Origin: Persicaria tinctoria
Taxonomy: Eukaryota; Streptophyta; Magnoliopsida; Caryophyllales; Polygonaceae
Reading direction: 5' to 3'
Length of the DNA: 64,000 bases
NCBI GenBank assembly: GCA_037127255.1
Contig: JBANSL010000008.1
Coordinates: 8,117,396-8,181,395 of the forward strand
The position numbers and the translations under genes were made by a program. How positions within the stretch are numbered: the stretch's first letter is position 1; every line of letters starts with the position of its first letter. Below the pieces are notes generated by a model. The model saw only the letters and a list, made by a program, of their open reading frames with translations. It did not search any database and was not told where the DNA came from. This document shows, piece after piece, positions 9,036-21,328 of this stretch.

Positions 9036-11304
9036 GAGAGTTTTGGTCAAAGAAATGGTCCCTTGATGTATCAACTCAAGAAGGAGTTGCAAGATTGTGA
9101 GCAACAATCCACTGGCATTACTGAGTATTTCACAAAGTTGAAGTGATATTGGCAGCAGTTGTCTGGTTTAATTCCACCAATCAGATGCACCTATGGAATG
9201 TGCGAGTGTGGATTGAATGTCAAGATTGAAGTTGCTGAATCCGAGGAGAATTTCATGAAGTTTCTAATGGGATTGAATTCTCAGTATGTAGCTACTAGGA
9301 GTCAGTTCCTCCTTCATACTCCATTGCCATATGCGAGTCAAGCTCACTCCTTGCTCTTAGAGGACGAGGTGAGCACCAAGATGAAAGATCTTGGAGTAAA
9401 GACAAACACCACGACCTTTATGTCTAAAAAAGGATCATCCAAGGGATGCTTAGTCATATAAGAAAGATGCATCTGATCAACATAGGAGGAAGAAATGCCA
9501 TCACTGTGATGCCAATCACCCAGCTAACAAGTGCTGGGAGGTGATTGACTATCCATCTTGGCATTCCAAGAGTAAATACAAGTCAGAGGGAGGAGCAAGG
9601 TACTCGGTTGACTCGAAGAAGGGGCAGTTTAGAGCAAATGCAACTACTGACAGTCCAAGTGACATCTCCTTGAAGATGTTTCAAGGTCTTTCTGATGATA
9701 ATCAGAAGTTGATGGCTTCTCTACTGCAGTTAATGAGTCAACCGAAGGACAAAAGCTCTGATGTTCATATAGCAAGTGCAACCTTTCACTTTTGTTGTAA
9801 TGTTTCTGGCTTTGCTGATGCTTGGATCATAGATAGTGGTGCCACACACCATATGACACAAAAAAAATCTGTTCTATCAAACTTAACCTCTATTACTCAT
9901 CCATCTACAATTCATTTTCCCGATGGTAGCACAAATCCTATTACTTATAAAGGTACTGTCAGTCTATCTCAAATGACTTTGTCCAATGTCCTTTACATAC
10001 CTAGCTTTAAACTCAATATGCTTTTTGTGAGTTCTCTCATCCTTGAATACAACTTTGATATTAACTTTAGGGATAATCTGTGTATTATCCAGGACCATGC
10101 ATGGACGAGAGTGATAGCTGTTGGTAAAGACATTTGGAGACTATACTACCTTGTAAATGAGCCAGAAATGAGGAAACTTATATCCACTACCTTCTCTGCA
10201 AATACAGTTCCTCATCTACCTTTGTTTCTTGAAAATTCAAATTGTAAATCTGATCTAGGTGCTCTCTGGCATCTTAGACTTGGTCATGCACCTCCTAATA
10301 AGCTACGTATTGTTCCTTGTATTTAGAAAGACATCAATGACATGTCAGATATCACTTGTACTATTTGTCCTTTGGCAAAACAAACAAGGAAAAGTTTCAA
10401 TTCTTGTTTTAGTACATCTCTTGCTGCACACAATTTTGAGCTTCTACATTGTGATCTTTGGGGTCCTTATGAAACTCCAACCTACAATAGCCACAAGTAG
10501 GGAGTGTATGGGCTCTTCTCCTAAAATCTAAAACTGAAACACCAACTCTTCTACAAAACTTCATCACCAGAATTGAAACATAATTCAACACCAAAGTGAA
10601 AAGACTTAGAACTGATCAAGGCTCTGAATTCTTTAATTCAGCTGTCTCCTTTTTTCTTACCACAAAAGGGATTATACATGAGAGTTCTTGTACTGCTACC
10701 CCTCAACAAAATGGAAGAGTTGAGAGAAAACATAGATACATCCTTGAGACAGCAAGGGCTCTAAGGTTTCATTCTTCTTTACCCATTAAATTTTGGGGGG
10801 ACTGCATTCTCACAGCTACATGTTTGATAAATTGACTTCCAACACTTCTTCTAAATCACATATCTCCATATGGAACTCTTTTTCATCAACCCCTGACTAC
10901 TCTCTTCTCTAGGTGTTTGGGTGTTTGTGTTATATCTCAGCCCTTGGCAGTAACAGAAAGAAATTTGATGCTCGATCTGATCCCTGTGTTTTCTTGGGAT
11001 ATCCCTTTGGTTTCAAAGGATATAAGGTGTACAATTTGAAGACTCAAAAGTGTTGTGTCAGCAGAGATGCCATCTTCATTGAAAACCAATTTCCTTTTAC
11101 CTCTAAGCCACAAATACCTATGTCTGAGCCTGTGATCTCACCTCCTCAAATATCTGAGGATTTCTTGCCACCTTATGCTCCCTTATTTGAGCCTATTGAA
11201 CCTGTCATTCCTACACAATCTCCATCTCTTAACCCTCCTACCTTAACTGAGTCTTTGGCTGACTATTCTCCATCTCCCGTCCCACCTGTGTTTGATGAGA
11301 TTCC
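9036..11304 (+). pseudogene. copia 2 gag, protease and integrase remnants
   Basis: The coding remnant begins in gag (FGQRNGPLMYQLKK at about 9044, then the 100-codon frame from 9159). The zinc knuckle (CHHCDANHPANKC, about 9498-9536) is followed by the protease motif IIDSGATHHMT (about 9830-9860). The integrase zinc region has WHLRLGHAPPNK and CTICPLAK. The core pieces are HCDLWGPYETPTY (about 10450) and the later block TDQGSEFFNSA to WGDCILTATCLIN (10605-10835). A piece of core is missing near 10510-10590. The integrase C-terminal block ([20 protein letters not shown], from 10913) is open. Stops at several points make it non-functional. Confidence 0.85.
11300..11304. repeat. target-site duplication ATTCC (left copy)
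   Basis: ATTCC at 11300-11304 is repeated at 14218-14222 directly after the solo LTR. The copia 2 proline-rich linker reads across the two flanks. Confidence 0.75.
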
Positions 11305-14217
11305 TGAAATACCCCAAAGTATTTTTGTGGATTTTTTTAAAAAAAAAAATAAAAAAAATATATATTTGTATAAAAGTTCTTTTATTTTGAACTTAATAAT
11401 GATTTTTTGGAAATTAAATGTATATAAAGTTCGTAACTATTTTGACACATTTCATTTTTTTATTCGTTTGAGTGAAATTCAATAAACAAGTTATTTATTT
11501 TAAGTCATATTATTTTAAAACAAGTTTGCACATTTTCTTCAAATAAAGAGGTGTAATTTATTTTAATTTCCGTAAAATATAAGTAATATGAGGTTTTAGG
11601 AAAATATTGTATATAAAATAAAATGTATTTAAGTAAATGTTTTGTTAGTTTATTATTTAAATTGTGTGGGTTTTTAATAAAAATTTATTCGGATATATCT
11701 ATATATGCATATATTATAAACAAGTATGGATTAAACCGGTTTTTCTTTGGGTTGGGTGAACCGAACCGGATATTTTTTAAAAAGGCTGAACCGAACCGGC
11801 CCCTGAACCCTTCTTCTTCCTCCCCACGTTCAGTTCACTGTTAAAGGCGCTTGATTTTTACCTCCCTCAAATCTCGCCCGAAGCTCAACGATTTTGTTTC
11901 TAGAAGGTTCCCTACTCGTTGAAGATTAGATTTATGTAACCAATTTGGAGATTCGGAGTCCAAACTCAACCGAATGAGCTTATCCCCAATTTCGAAAATC
12001 ACCCCAATCCGCTCCATTCAGGCCGAATCTCACCAAATTAAGGATCGGGATAACGTTAAGAGTGATTATCTGATCGAATTGTGGATTTATTTTCATCAAA
12101 TTCGTTCCCCAAATCCTCCTCCTATAAATACCCATTTCGGGATCACTTTCGAAGCACACCGCCACCATTCCTCTCCATATCCGATCTCTCAAACTAGTTC
12201 ATCGTGTTCTAAACACCTTAATCGACAATCCCCTTCACAAAAGTTTCACAAAAACATCCCGAATTCGAAAACCCTCTTTTTAATTCAAACTCGCCGGAGC
12301 CGCCCTCGTCCGCCGCTTCCAACCGCTGCCGGAGCCACCAGCCGCCACCAGGAGGAGCGCCCAGTCACCACGAGTCCGTAGCCGCCAGCCTCGTGCGCCG
12401 CCCTGAGCCCTGTTGCCGCCAGTGTCTCGCCGAAGTCGAGCCGGAACCTCGTCGGAAAACACTGTGCAAGAGCGTCGTATCGGATTGAAGGTTGAAGACG
12501 GGTAATCGCATAAAACCTCCCATAATTCCGATTTTCGCAAAATATGCCCTTGTTCAATTTTCTAAAATTCCAGATTCTAACCCGTATTTTTATGTGGGCA
12601 TAAATTGCTTCCAATATCGTTAATTCGCAGAAGATAGGCTACCCTTACGCCGCTACCAAGGAATTTGAGTCCGACCAATCGTTAACGCTTGCAACTCCAA
12701 ATCGAGGCAAGTGACCTTCCAAGCCTTTCTGCTCACTTGTGCCTTTCGTGTCTATAGTTGTTTCTTTCCGTTGGAATGCTTGCCAAATTAATTAAAATAA
12801 ATTGCAATCCATCCGCTTTGTGTGATTTATTCAACCGTCTATTTGAATTTGGCAAGTATAAATGGGTAATGTTATTATTCGACGTCTCTATATAATAATG
12901 ACATAGATACCTACTTTTTTTTATTAAAGCGATGCTAATTGGTTAAGAAAGGGATATGTTTCTTTTATGTATTCATTCTATTTATTTCGTTGTGATCAAT
13001 GTTAAATTTGTAGTAATAATGTGAGGATCGTTCGTTGCGAGTGAAACTAAATTGAATCCAAACCAATCAACAACAATGTGAATCATATAGTTAAAATTGT
13101 AAAGTAATGCGAAGAATTGTATAATCAATCAATTAAACGAAAAGCAATGTGAAATGGTAAAACAATGTGGGAAGTAAAGTGAAAGTGATGTTGTAAAGTG
13201 TAGGTCGGGGCCGTTACTCCTCGGTCTTAAGGTTTCATGAAACTACACTTCCATGCGAGGTGTTACACAACCAATGGTTGTAGGTCGCTATCCACTATAG
13301 ACAGAGTGGGACCGGTAGTAGTCGATAAAAAGATAAAAGATGTAAAATGCATATCATGTGAGTAAGTGAGTGAAGAGTAATGTACAAGTAACGAACATGG
13401 TTTGAACTAGGCATTGGGGGACACAAGATCAACCCTTAATCGACTGTCTCAGCCCGCGGTTTAAAACTCTCCGGAAGAGTCCTGCCCTCTGGGTCGATTT
13501 TGGGCCACATCGAGTACCTTTTGAACCAATACTTAGTTTAGACATTATCATAAAAACGTATTAATAATGTAATGGGTAGTAATCATGAATCGTTTCAAGC
13601 TATGTCATATTCCATCCTTAATCGGAATATGATTCCTAATACATCTTTTGTTACTCAATCCTTTTGGATTATCCGTGTCATAGGAGGGTCGGGTTACAAA
13701 TAAGCCAATTCACTTCAAATATTCCAATCTCATTTGGATTTAATTCTTACCGTTTCATGGTCACTTGAATCCAAAGTTGTCTCTGCTTTCGTGCCGTCAC
13801 TTGCTAGTTCTCGCGAACTAACCGTCCTTTGTTTGGATGGCTGGTTTCCACAGGTTTAGATAAAGCACTACAAGGTCGAAAGTTGGAAATGTGAGTCGGA
13901 ATCGTCTTCAAATATTTCTAGTATTTTACCATCGTTTTGATTCAAGAGTCTCTTTTATCGTTAAAGTATAAATGTTATCTTGTTTTTGCTATCGAAATAT
14001 TGTAACGGCATTGTTGTACATTTAATTATTTGTTCCACTTAAAGTCTTCCGCGATTTAATTGTACTTTATTTATGTATTTAATATTATTATCTTGTTTAT
14101 GGGAGCATGGTTGCATGTCCCTTTAAGCCTAAGGTGGTTGGTGGTTATGAAGACATTAAAGTCCGAGTAACCACTGGCGCTGTGGCATTCCCTTGGGTTA
14201 TAAAAGGGGGTGTTACA
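11305..14217 (+). mobile_element. 2.9-kb solo LTR of a Ty3/gypsy-type element
   Basis: The 2913-bp insert begins TGAAATACCCC and ends GGGGGTGTTACA. These are imperfect inverted termini of the TGTAACACCCC type that I associate with plant chromovirus (Tekay/Del-like) LTRs. It is flanked by ATTCC and has no internal protein-coding domain, as expected for LTR-LTR recombination. A TATA box lies at 12123-12130, followed by C-rich sequence. Assignment to Tekay is inference from the ends and length. The orientation is taken from the TATA box. Confidence 0.7.
12123..12130 (+). promoter_or_regulatory. TATA box in solo LTR
   Basis: TATAAATA sits in a GC-poor upstream, C-rich downstream context typical of a plant promoter. 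It lies about 800 bp into the LTR. Confidence 0.45.
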
Positions 14218-14908
14218 ATTCCAACCATAGCTCAGCCACCTGTGCCACCTCTCAGAAAGTCTACAAGAACTCATACCTCACCTCATTGGCTCAAGGACCA
14301 TGTGTGTAATATTCCCAGTGTTGATATCACAACATCACCCTCTATCTACTAGCAGGTTCACTTCTCCTTATCCTCTTTCATCTTCCATCTCTTATTCTTC
14401 TTGTTCTCCTTCATATCAAGCTTTTATCTCCAATGTGGCATCTTTATCTGAGCCAACATCAATGGTTGAGGCATTGCACCATCCTGAATGGTGTAAAGCC
14501 ATGCTAGCTGAGCTTAATGCTCTAGAAATGACTGGCACATGGGACATTGTTGCAAGACCAACTGATCAATTTGTGGCCACTTGCAAATGATTGTTCAAAT
14601 TGAAATATAAAGCAGATGAGACTCTGGATAGATATAAAGTTTGTCTGGTTGCTCGAAGTTTCTCTCAAGTTGAGGGTATTGACTACAGTGAGACATTTGC
14701 TCCTATAGCTAGAATGATCTCAGTTAGGACATTGCTTACCTTAGCAGCTGCAAAGGATTGGCATGTTACTCAAATGGATGTAACTAATGCATTCCTTCAT
14801 GGTGAGCTTAAGGAGGAGGTTTACATGGAGCTTCCTCCTGCCTATGATAATCTGAAGAAGTTTCAGCATTGCTCTCAGGAGGAGAGTACAAGTGAGTTAA
14901 GAGGGTAG
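14218..14908 (+). pseudogene. copia 2 linker and reverse transcriptase N-terminal remnant
   Basis: The frame resumes with a proline-rich linker and the conserved copia stretch RKSTRTHTSPHWLKDHVC (about 14250). Next come PTSMVEALHHPEWCKAMLAE and LNALEMTGTWDIV. After a TGA the next frame carries YKVCLVARSFSQVEGIDYSE, FAPIARMISVRTLLTLAAA and WHVTQMDVTNAFLHGELKEE. The palm YVDD box is absent because the sequence breaks off near 14880. Confidence 0.87.
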
Positions 14909-15076
14909 GTAGTTAGAAGCATCTCCCTCCTTGTAACAAACTTAAATAGAGGTGTTGTGCCTCTGTGCAAGACGTTTTTTACGAAGCCTAAAAATTCTGA
15001 TGTTTGAGAGCCTAGTTTTCTCATTTTCCTTGAATCTGAGTGTTCTTAAGTGTTTGTGTTCTTTGATTGATCAACA
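14909..15076 (+). repeat. probable 3' LTR remnant of copia 2
   Basis: Right after the RT break come a TATA-like TTAAATAG, T-rich sequence and an end near ATACACA. This is plausible for the last part of a copia LTR after an internal deletion. No second copy is visible for comparison. Confidence 0.35.
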
Positions 15077-15572
15077 TTCCTAATACACACTATCAATTTA
15101 AATAAAATATAAAATTATCCTGATTTACAGTGGCAAAATATAAAATTATCCTGATTTACAGTGGCAAATCATGTCATTTACTATTTCCGCTTGTTTTTTT
15201 AGGATGATAAAAACATCGTGTTTTCGACTAAAACAGCGGTAGATGAGCTTCAAAATGCTTGAAATCATATTGTTTTTATTTAACATGGGATTGAACACTT
15301 TATAAGTTTTAAAAGTAACCAATTTTCAAGGCAAGAACTTGAGACCTTTGTCTAGTTTCAACAGATCGATCATCGTGAAAACTTGAACAACAAAAGGATT
15401 CAACAAGCTTTGAAGACTGAAGTGCTGTTTGCTTATCCGTTGAAGGGTTGAAATCGATAACTTCGCGGCATTACACAATTCATAATACGGATAAAATCGG
15501 CCCTCAAACACACTCAGATCATAGCATTTCTGACTAAAACACCAGTAGATAAGCTATGAAACGCAATGCGGC
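15077..15572. other. intergenic, no gene seen
   Basis: AT-rich sequence downstream of the first reductase copy. It contains a perfect 32-bp tandem duplication (about 15105-15168) and two similar stretches around CGACTAAAACAGCGGTAGAT (15226) and 15532, suggesting a local duplication. No coding signal. Confidence 0.6.
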
Positions 15573-17769
15573 TTATTCAGGTTTCCAGGAAGACAACGGA
15601 GGAGTCTCGGAATCCTTAAATGTTGCCGAGGAGGCAACTCCAGTCCTATCGCCCTTAACAGCGTCTCCTGTCGCAAGGGCCTCCAGCTCAGACATCTCTT
15701 CAGGTGTGAGTTTCACCGACAGGGCTGCGATATTCTGCTTCAGGTTTTCGACCTTGGTGGTCCCTGGGATGGGGCACACGTCGTCTCCCTGGTGGTGAAC
15801 CCAAGCGAGTGCCAGCTGGGCCGGCGTGCATCCCTTGCTTGATGCTATTTCGGAAACTCTCTCGAACAAGTGCCTGTTGTGCTCCATATTCTCGGCCTGG
15901 AACCTCGGGAGATGCTAAAACAAATTCAAGGAAAGATCATATTCAGATAACTCAGATAAACTAATCTTGTTGTTTAAAAATGTTTGATACAATGCAACAG
16001 ATACCTGTCGATAATCTTCGCTAGTCATGTTCTAAATCATAGAGGGCCCTTTAGAGAAGAAGCCCCTGCCTAGAGGACTATATGCCACGATTCCGATACC
16101 AAGCTCCCTGATTTAAGATTCAGAATGTAGCCCCTGAGTCAGTTCGTCTTGTATTGGCACGCTTGCTATATAACACAAGATACTTACATCTAGCAATCTT
16201 TACCTGCAAGTCGGGATGACATCTTCCTCGGCATCTCTTGTCCACAAGGACCATTCCAGCTGCACAGCAGTTATAGGGTGAACGGCGTGAGCCCTTCTGA
16301 TTGTCGAAGCAGAGGCTTCAGACAGACCAATGTACTTAATCTTGCCCTCTTCGACTAGCTTCTTCAGCTCTCCCACCTACAACACCAGTACAAATACGCA
16401 AATGAATGAGCAGCCAATAACATCACCAATCTAGTATAGATATTCAACTGTAACAGATGTTCTCATCATTTCCATGATAATGGCTATCAATTTTAGGTTT
16501 TCTTGATCTGCTACTTCTATTTTCACTCTGTAACGCGTTTATGTCAAGAAATGATGAATTCATATGAACACAAAACTACTACAAGATCCTGAATTTTCAT
16601 CTGCGACAAGAAATGAATCCTAATTTTGGGATCCAGCATCATAAATTTGGTGATTAATTAAGCAGATGTATGATAGAGCAAAAACATATACAGAAGCTAC
16701 AAAAACGAACCGTGACTTCAATTGGGACAGTGGTGTCAATTCTATGCTGGTAGTAGAGATCAATGCAATCGACGCCAAGACGCTTCAAGCTGGCCTCACA
16801 AGCCGCCCTTACATAGGCAGGATCACCCTTGTATACTGCCTTGCCCTGATCGTAATCGTAAAGGATCCCGAATTTCGTAGCCAGCTCCACCTTCTCCCTC
16901 ATCCCACCTTTCAGAGCCTGGAATTCATTCACCAAAACCCCATGAATGAAAATGGTAAAAATTGACAAACATGAACATGAAAACAGTGCAAGTCATCAAA
17001 ATCCACACCCAACATATTTGGAATTTGATCAAATGATCAATATCCAAGGCCAAAATTAAAATCGTTGGAACTTGCAATTGAGTAACACCCATATGAATAC
17101 ATACATAATCACACAGATGATGCCATAGCTCATATTTTAAAAAAAAAAAAAAAAAAGTTGAAAGTTTGAATTGAATAGTAACCAACAACGGCTCCAAAAA
17201 AAAAAAAACCACTTCCAAATACACTTCAGCTTTATTAAGCGAGAATTTCATTATTCATTACTTAGCTCCCTATCATTTCAATTTCAGCTTCTTGTAAGAA
17301 ATCAAAAGGAACCTCAGATTACAAAGGGAAATAAAAAAGGTTAAAACTTGGAATTGAGCAACACCCATATCAGAACATAGATAATCATTAAACGATACCG
17401 TAGCTCACAGTAAAAAGATCGGAACTTGGAATGGAGTAGCAACCACGGAAAAATACAATTACATGAAAGAGGGGAAAAAGGGGGTTTTCAAAATAGAAGG
17501 AAATCAGATGAAATTGATCACTACCCAGATCAGAAACAGTGATAAAAAGCAAGTACCTTGCCAAGGAGGAGTTCATTGGTGTGAGGGCCGTAGACATCGG
17601 AGGTATCAAGCAAGGTGATACCACTGTCGATGGCGAAGTGGATGAGAGCAATCATTTCATCGTCGGGCTTGGGCGGGCCGTAGAAGGCAGACATGCCCAT
17701 ACAGCCAAGGCCCTGTGCTGAAACCTCAAAGCCCTGAGATCCCAACTTCATCCTCCTAACAACTCCCAT
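15573..17769 (-). pseudogene. aldo-keto reductase copy 1, interrupted by an in-frame stop
   Basis: Five minus-strand exons: 17557-17769, 16711-16917, 16204-16376, 16005-16107 and 15573-15914, all with GT/AG junctions matching the intact copy 2. The exons encode the plant aldo-keto reductase (auxin-induced/perakine-reductase-like) fold: [20 protein letters not shown], the catalytic Asp and Tyr in LLDTSDVYG, Lys in ELATKFG and His in YYQHRID. The NADP-binding end has [14 protein letters not shown]. Exon 4 contains TAG at 16032-16034 (codon 223), where copies 2 and 3 have CAG. The product would lose the cofactor-binding third of the protein. Exon 2 is two codons longer than in the paralogues. 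It is probably a pseudogene, unless the stop is a sequencing error. Confidence 0.85.
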
Positions 17770-17869
17770 TGCTGTTTCTCTCCCTCTTTTGCTCTTTTCA
17801 CTCTTACCTTTGATAGTTTGATGTAGTCGGTTCAGTTTGGTCTGAGGCTACAGAGGAGTTCCACCTGTG

Positions 17870-17877
17870 TTTAAATA
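17870..17877 (-). promoter_or_regulatory. TATA box of reductase copy 1
   Basis: TATTTAAA on the minus strand lies about 100 bp upstream of the ATG at 17769. Equivalent boxes occur before copies 2 and 3. Confidence 0.6.
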
Positions 17878-17955
17878 GAAAATCGAGGAGGGTAGTTTGG
17901 ACTTTTCCTTCAATTGTGGATGACTTCAGGGCTCCAACAAAATTGCAAAAACTGA

Positions 17956-17982
17956 GGTGCTGGTGCTGGTGCTGGTGCTGGT
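17956..17982 (+). repeat. (GGTGCT)n microsatellite
   Basis: About four and a half tandem GGTGCT units upstream of reductase copy 1. They are absent from the matching positions of copies 2 and 3. Confidence 0.8.
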
Positions 17983-18095
17983 CCACCTCTCTTTCTTTGA
18001 CCTAAGCAATGACATCTTTGATGCCACTAATACAAATTTGATACTGATATTACTCTAGATTTTAATGTATTGTGATTTGTGGACATAGATTAATA

Positions 18096-18407
18096 CTCCC
18101 TCCGTTGCAAAATATAAGGGTTTTTGCTTTTTGGCACGTTTTTCAATGTGCTAAAAACTCCATGAAATATTAAATTTTTATTAAATTTTTTTACATAGTA
18201 TTATACATATTAACGTTTTTCAATGTGCTAAAAACTCCATGAAATATTAAATTTTTATTAAATTTTTTTACATAGTATTATACATATTAACAATATGTAT
18301 AATACTATGTAAAAAAATTTAATAAAAATTTAATATTTCATAGAGTTTTTAGCACATTGAAAAACGTGCCAAAAAGCAAAAGTCCTTATATTTTGCAACG
18401 GAGGTAG
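18096..18407. mobile_element. Stowaway-like MITE with a duplicated left arm
   Basis: Terminal inverted repeats CTCCCTCCGTTGCAAAATAT and ATATTTTGCAACGGAGGTAG are flanked by TA. The whole element is near-palindromic, and about 75 bp of the left arm occurs twice in tandem (about 18139-18290). This is typical of the Tc1/mariner-related CTCCCTCCGT families of plants. Confidence 0.85.
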
Positions 18408-18540
18408 TAACCTTTATTTTTAAAATTGACATTTACTATACTATTTATACACTTTATAAAATACTAACTTTTATAAAATAATAATTTTTTAATATATCTT
18501 TTTGATAATTGTATTAATATGAAATTATTTTTAAGAACTA

Positions 18541-18792
18541 CTCCCTCCGTTCGGCAAAACTTGTCGTTTTAGAGTTTTGTTTTTGTTCGGAAAAACTTGT
18601 CATTTTAGGTATTTTTGCTTTTACTTTACTAAAATGCCCTTGATTTGATTGATGGGTTGTGAGTTGTAGTTTTTGATAAAGTAAAAAGTAGAGTAATAAA
18701 TGAGGGTAAATTAGTAAAAAAGTAGTGTAATTATTAGTTTATTAAAAGTTGTGTGGAGTGTTAAAATGACAAGTTTTGCCGAACGGAGGGAG
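18541..18792. mobile_element. Stowaway-like MITE (CTCCCTCCGTTCGGCAAAAC family)
   Basis: 252 bp with termini CTCCCTCCGTTCGGCAAAAC and GTTTTGCCGAACGGAGGGAG, flanked by TA on both sides. Short AT-rich interior without coding capacity. Confidence 0.9.
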
Positions 18793-18949
18793 TAATATCT
18801 TATATAATTTTAATCATCTGTGGACATTTAATCCTTATTGACTAAAAAAACACTGAAGCAATATTCTCTACAAAAAAAATGAATAAATTTAATAAATAAT
18901 TTTTTTTAAAAACATATAAAAATGTTCTCTTTTTTTTAGAGCGTCTCCA

Positions 18950-19852
18950 ACAGCACCTTTAAAAAATATCTAAAATAAAGAACCAAATAAAAAAATCTCT
19001 AAAAAAATTTACCCTCCAACTCCAACAGTTTCTCTATTATACAAATTTTATACATTTATTATATATTATATAATTAATTCAGAATTTCATAATATAATAA
19101 ATGAATTTTTTAAACTTTAGGTAACTAGTATAATTTTTATACCTTTTACGATATTTATCCCATAAAATAAATAAATTTGATTTATTTATTATTATATATT
19201 TTTTAAAAAATATCAATGTCTTCGTTTTATTATTGTTCATTTACTAATCATGTATGGTTTTAAATAATTATAAAAACTTTATAAAATACCAACCTTTTTA
19301 ATTTTTTTACCGTGAAATGCAAATTTTTGTCTTCCCGAACTATGATATGTGGGAATAAAAGAATTCCATTTTTCTATATATCTAACTGCTCGATTTGGAA
19401 CAAAAAATTCGTATCTAGATAACTAGATAATATAATGATCGAGATTGATATCATTATCTGTAAATATAAAGAAAGTCTAAGGAAACGAAAAAAGAAATCT
19501 TTTTCATATGATTATAATATTTATTAAATTATATAAAGAAATTATGAATCCAACAAAGCTTTATATTTTGAATCCAATTTTAGCTTCGTGTATTATATAA
19601 TATTTATAAGTCCAACTAAGCTTTATATTTTGAATCTTATTTAAATCTTATTTATGACTTAATGGTTGGCATGGGGCATGATGAAAACATTTAGTTTTAG
19701 GGGGTTTTCTCTTCCTCTAAATATAGAGAAATTTTTACTATCTCCTCATTTTTCTATTTTACAAGACAATATAGAGGAGCTATTAGATCATAAAATCCAA
19801 CTTTTTCTCTAGTTTTTTCATTTTTCTCTATTTTGGAGCTTTTGGGATACTC
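18950..19852. mobile_element. possible PIF/Harbinger-type MITE-like element
   Basis: The left end GAGCGTCTCCAACAGCACC and the right end (GAGTATCCCAAAAGCTCC on the minus strand) resemble the GAGCATCTCCAACAG termini of plant Tourist-like elements. Flanking triplets are TTA and TAA. The interior is AT-rich with no ORF of interest. The ends are diverged, so the assignment is tentative. Confidence 0.45.
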
Positions 19853-20040
19853 TAAGGTCTACTTGAAATAATTGAGGAAAAGAGAAAAAATATGTAGAAT
19901 TACTCTGATTGGTTGATTGTTGAGAAAAATGAGGTCCATTTAAGTTTACATTATATCTAAAAAGTGTGAGAATTTGAAAGAATGCAACTTTTTTATAACC
20001 TTTATAACAAGGAAATACATGAGATATGACTTATGAGCTA

Positions 20041-20283
20041 CTCCCTCCGTTCGGCAAAACTTGTCATTTTAGCTTATTTCACAAGTTTTAAGGCAATTAA
20101 CAAATGTACTAATTTATCCTCAATTATTACCCTTCTTTTTTGCTTTATCGAAAACTACAACTAAAAAATCATCAATCATATCAAGGGTATTTTTGTAAAG
20201 TGAATGACAAAATACCTAAAATGACAAGTTTTTTTGAACAAAAATAACACCCTAAAATGACAAGTTTTGCCGAACGGATGGAG
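20041..20283. mobile_element. Stowaway-like MITE, same family as 18541-18792
   Basis: 243 bp with CTCCCTCCGTTCGGCAAAAC at the left and GTTTTGCCGAACGGATGGAG at the right, flanked by TA. It differs from the 18541 copy mainly in the interior. Confidence 0.9.
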
Positions 20284-21328
20284 TATTTTTTAAATGCTTA
20301 GTGAAAAACTGAACTTTTAAACATATGATAATGATATAGATAGGCTAATTAGAATCTTTAATCTATCCACTTCTACATTGGTTAGAAAAACTGAAAATAG
20401 TGTCTCTCATCGAAAGTAAAACAATTAAAGGATACGAAATGTTTATTTTGTGAATGGGTAACAAAATTTTACATCTCGATAACAATAGCAAAATATTAAT
20501 TGATCGATTATAGTAAGGACTAATGATTTATGGTCGGGGCTTGTCAACTAGTAGTCTATCATACAAGCCAAATAAATTTCCATTTTAAAATAAATTGGAA
20601 TAATTGGAAATATGAGTAGTAAACCACTAGCTTATATACTAAGGCTTGTTCATTCATATTTTCAATATGTAACTCTTTTTGGACTCTTCACATATCTCAA
20701 CAATAACAATGACCGAAATTGAATTAGATGTGATAAGAGAGTCGTGTTATATGCATGGTTAAATTATCACAAAATGCACAACCATTCACCGAATTTCGGT
20801 GTTGGCAAACTTCTTTGGTCTGTGAAAAACCCTATGAGATATCGGCATCGGCAAAATTGACAGTCATTTTACCAGCACTAGCTTCATGTGTGTCAGCAGG
20901 CTTGTTTCCATGCCAAAACAGTTAACCAAAACCGAAAGTCAATGACTACACCGTATGTTTGACGATACGAAATTGTACGTACAGTATTTGGAATGAGTCC
21001 ATTTCACATCATCGATCACTTTGATACCTTTTACTTTTACACCATTACAAGAGACAAGGACGAAGATGAGATTCTTCAGATCTATTTCGATTGAGATGGT
21101 TAATAAGACTAAGTGGAAGTATATTCGTATTATTGACCAAATTAACCTCGAATCTCTCGCGATCTCATCTCAGCAAATCGATCGTCGTGAAAAATAGCAC
21201 CAAATATATTATTCGATTCGATTACCATTACATACATAGAAATAAATGACACTACATTCGCTGAAAAAATTGTGTCATTTATTATTCATGCACGTTTTTA
21301 TATAATCCTGGAACTCATTGAGCCTCGT
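20284..21328. other. intergenic, partly duplicated near 28,600-29,100
   Basis: No gene seen. Sequence around 20760-20940 is recognisably similar to 28640-28830, and 21125-21328 to 28918-29108. The reductase duplication unit therefore extended at least 550 bp past the 3' end of the gene. Confidence 0.65.

Larger units (their letters stand above)
9036..15076 (+). mobile_element. Ty1/copia retrotransposon 2, degenerate, split by a solo LTR
   Basis: A plus-strand copia relic whose 5' end is missing at the copia 1 LTR. Gag, zinc knuckle, protease and integrase pieces occupy 9040-11304. A solo LTR interrupts at 11305-14217. The linker and first part of the reverse transcriptase follow to about 14890. 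The sequence then jumps to an LTR-like tail (about 14900-15076), so most of RT and RNase H is deleted. Many stops and frameshifts show it is old. Confidence 0.85.
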
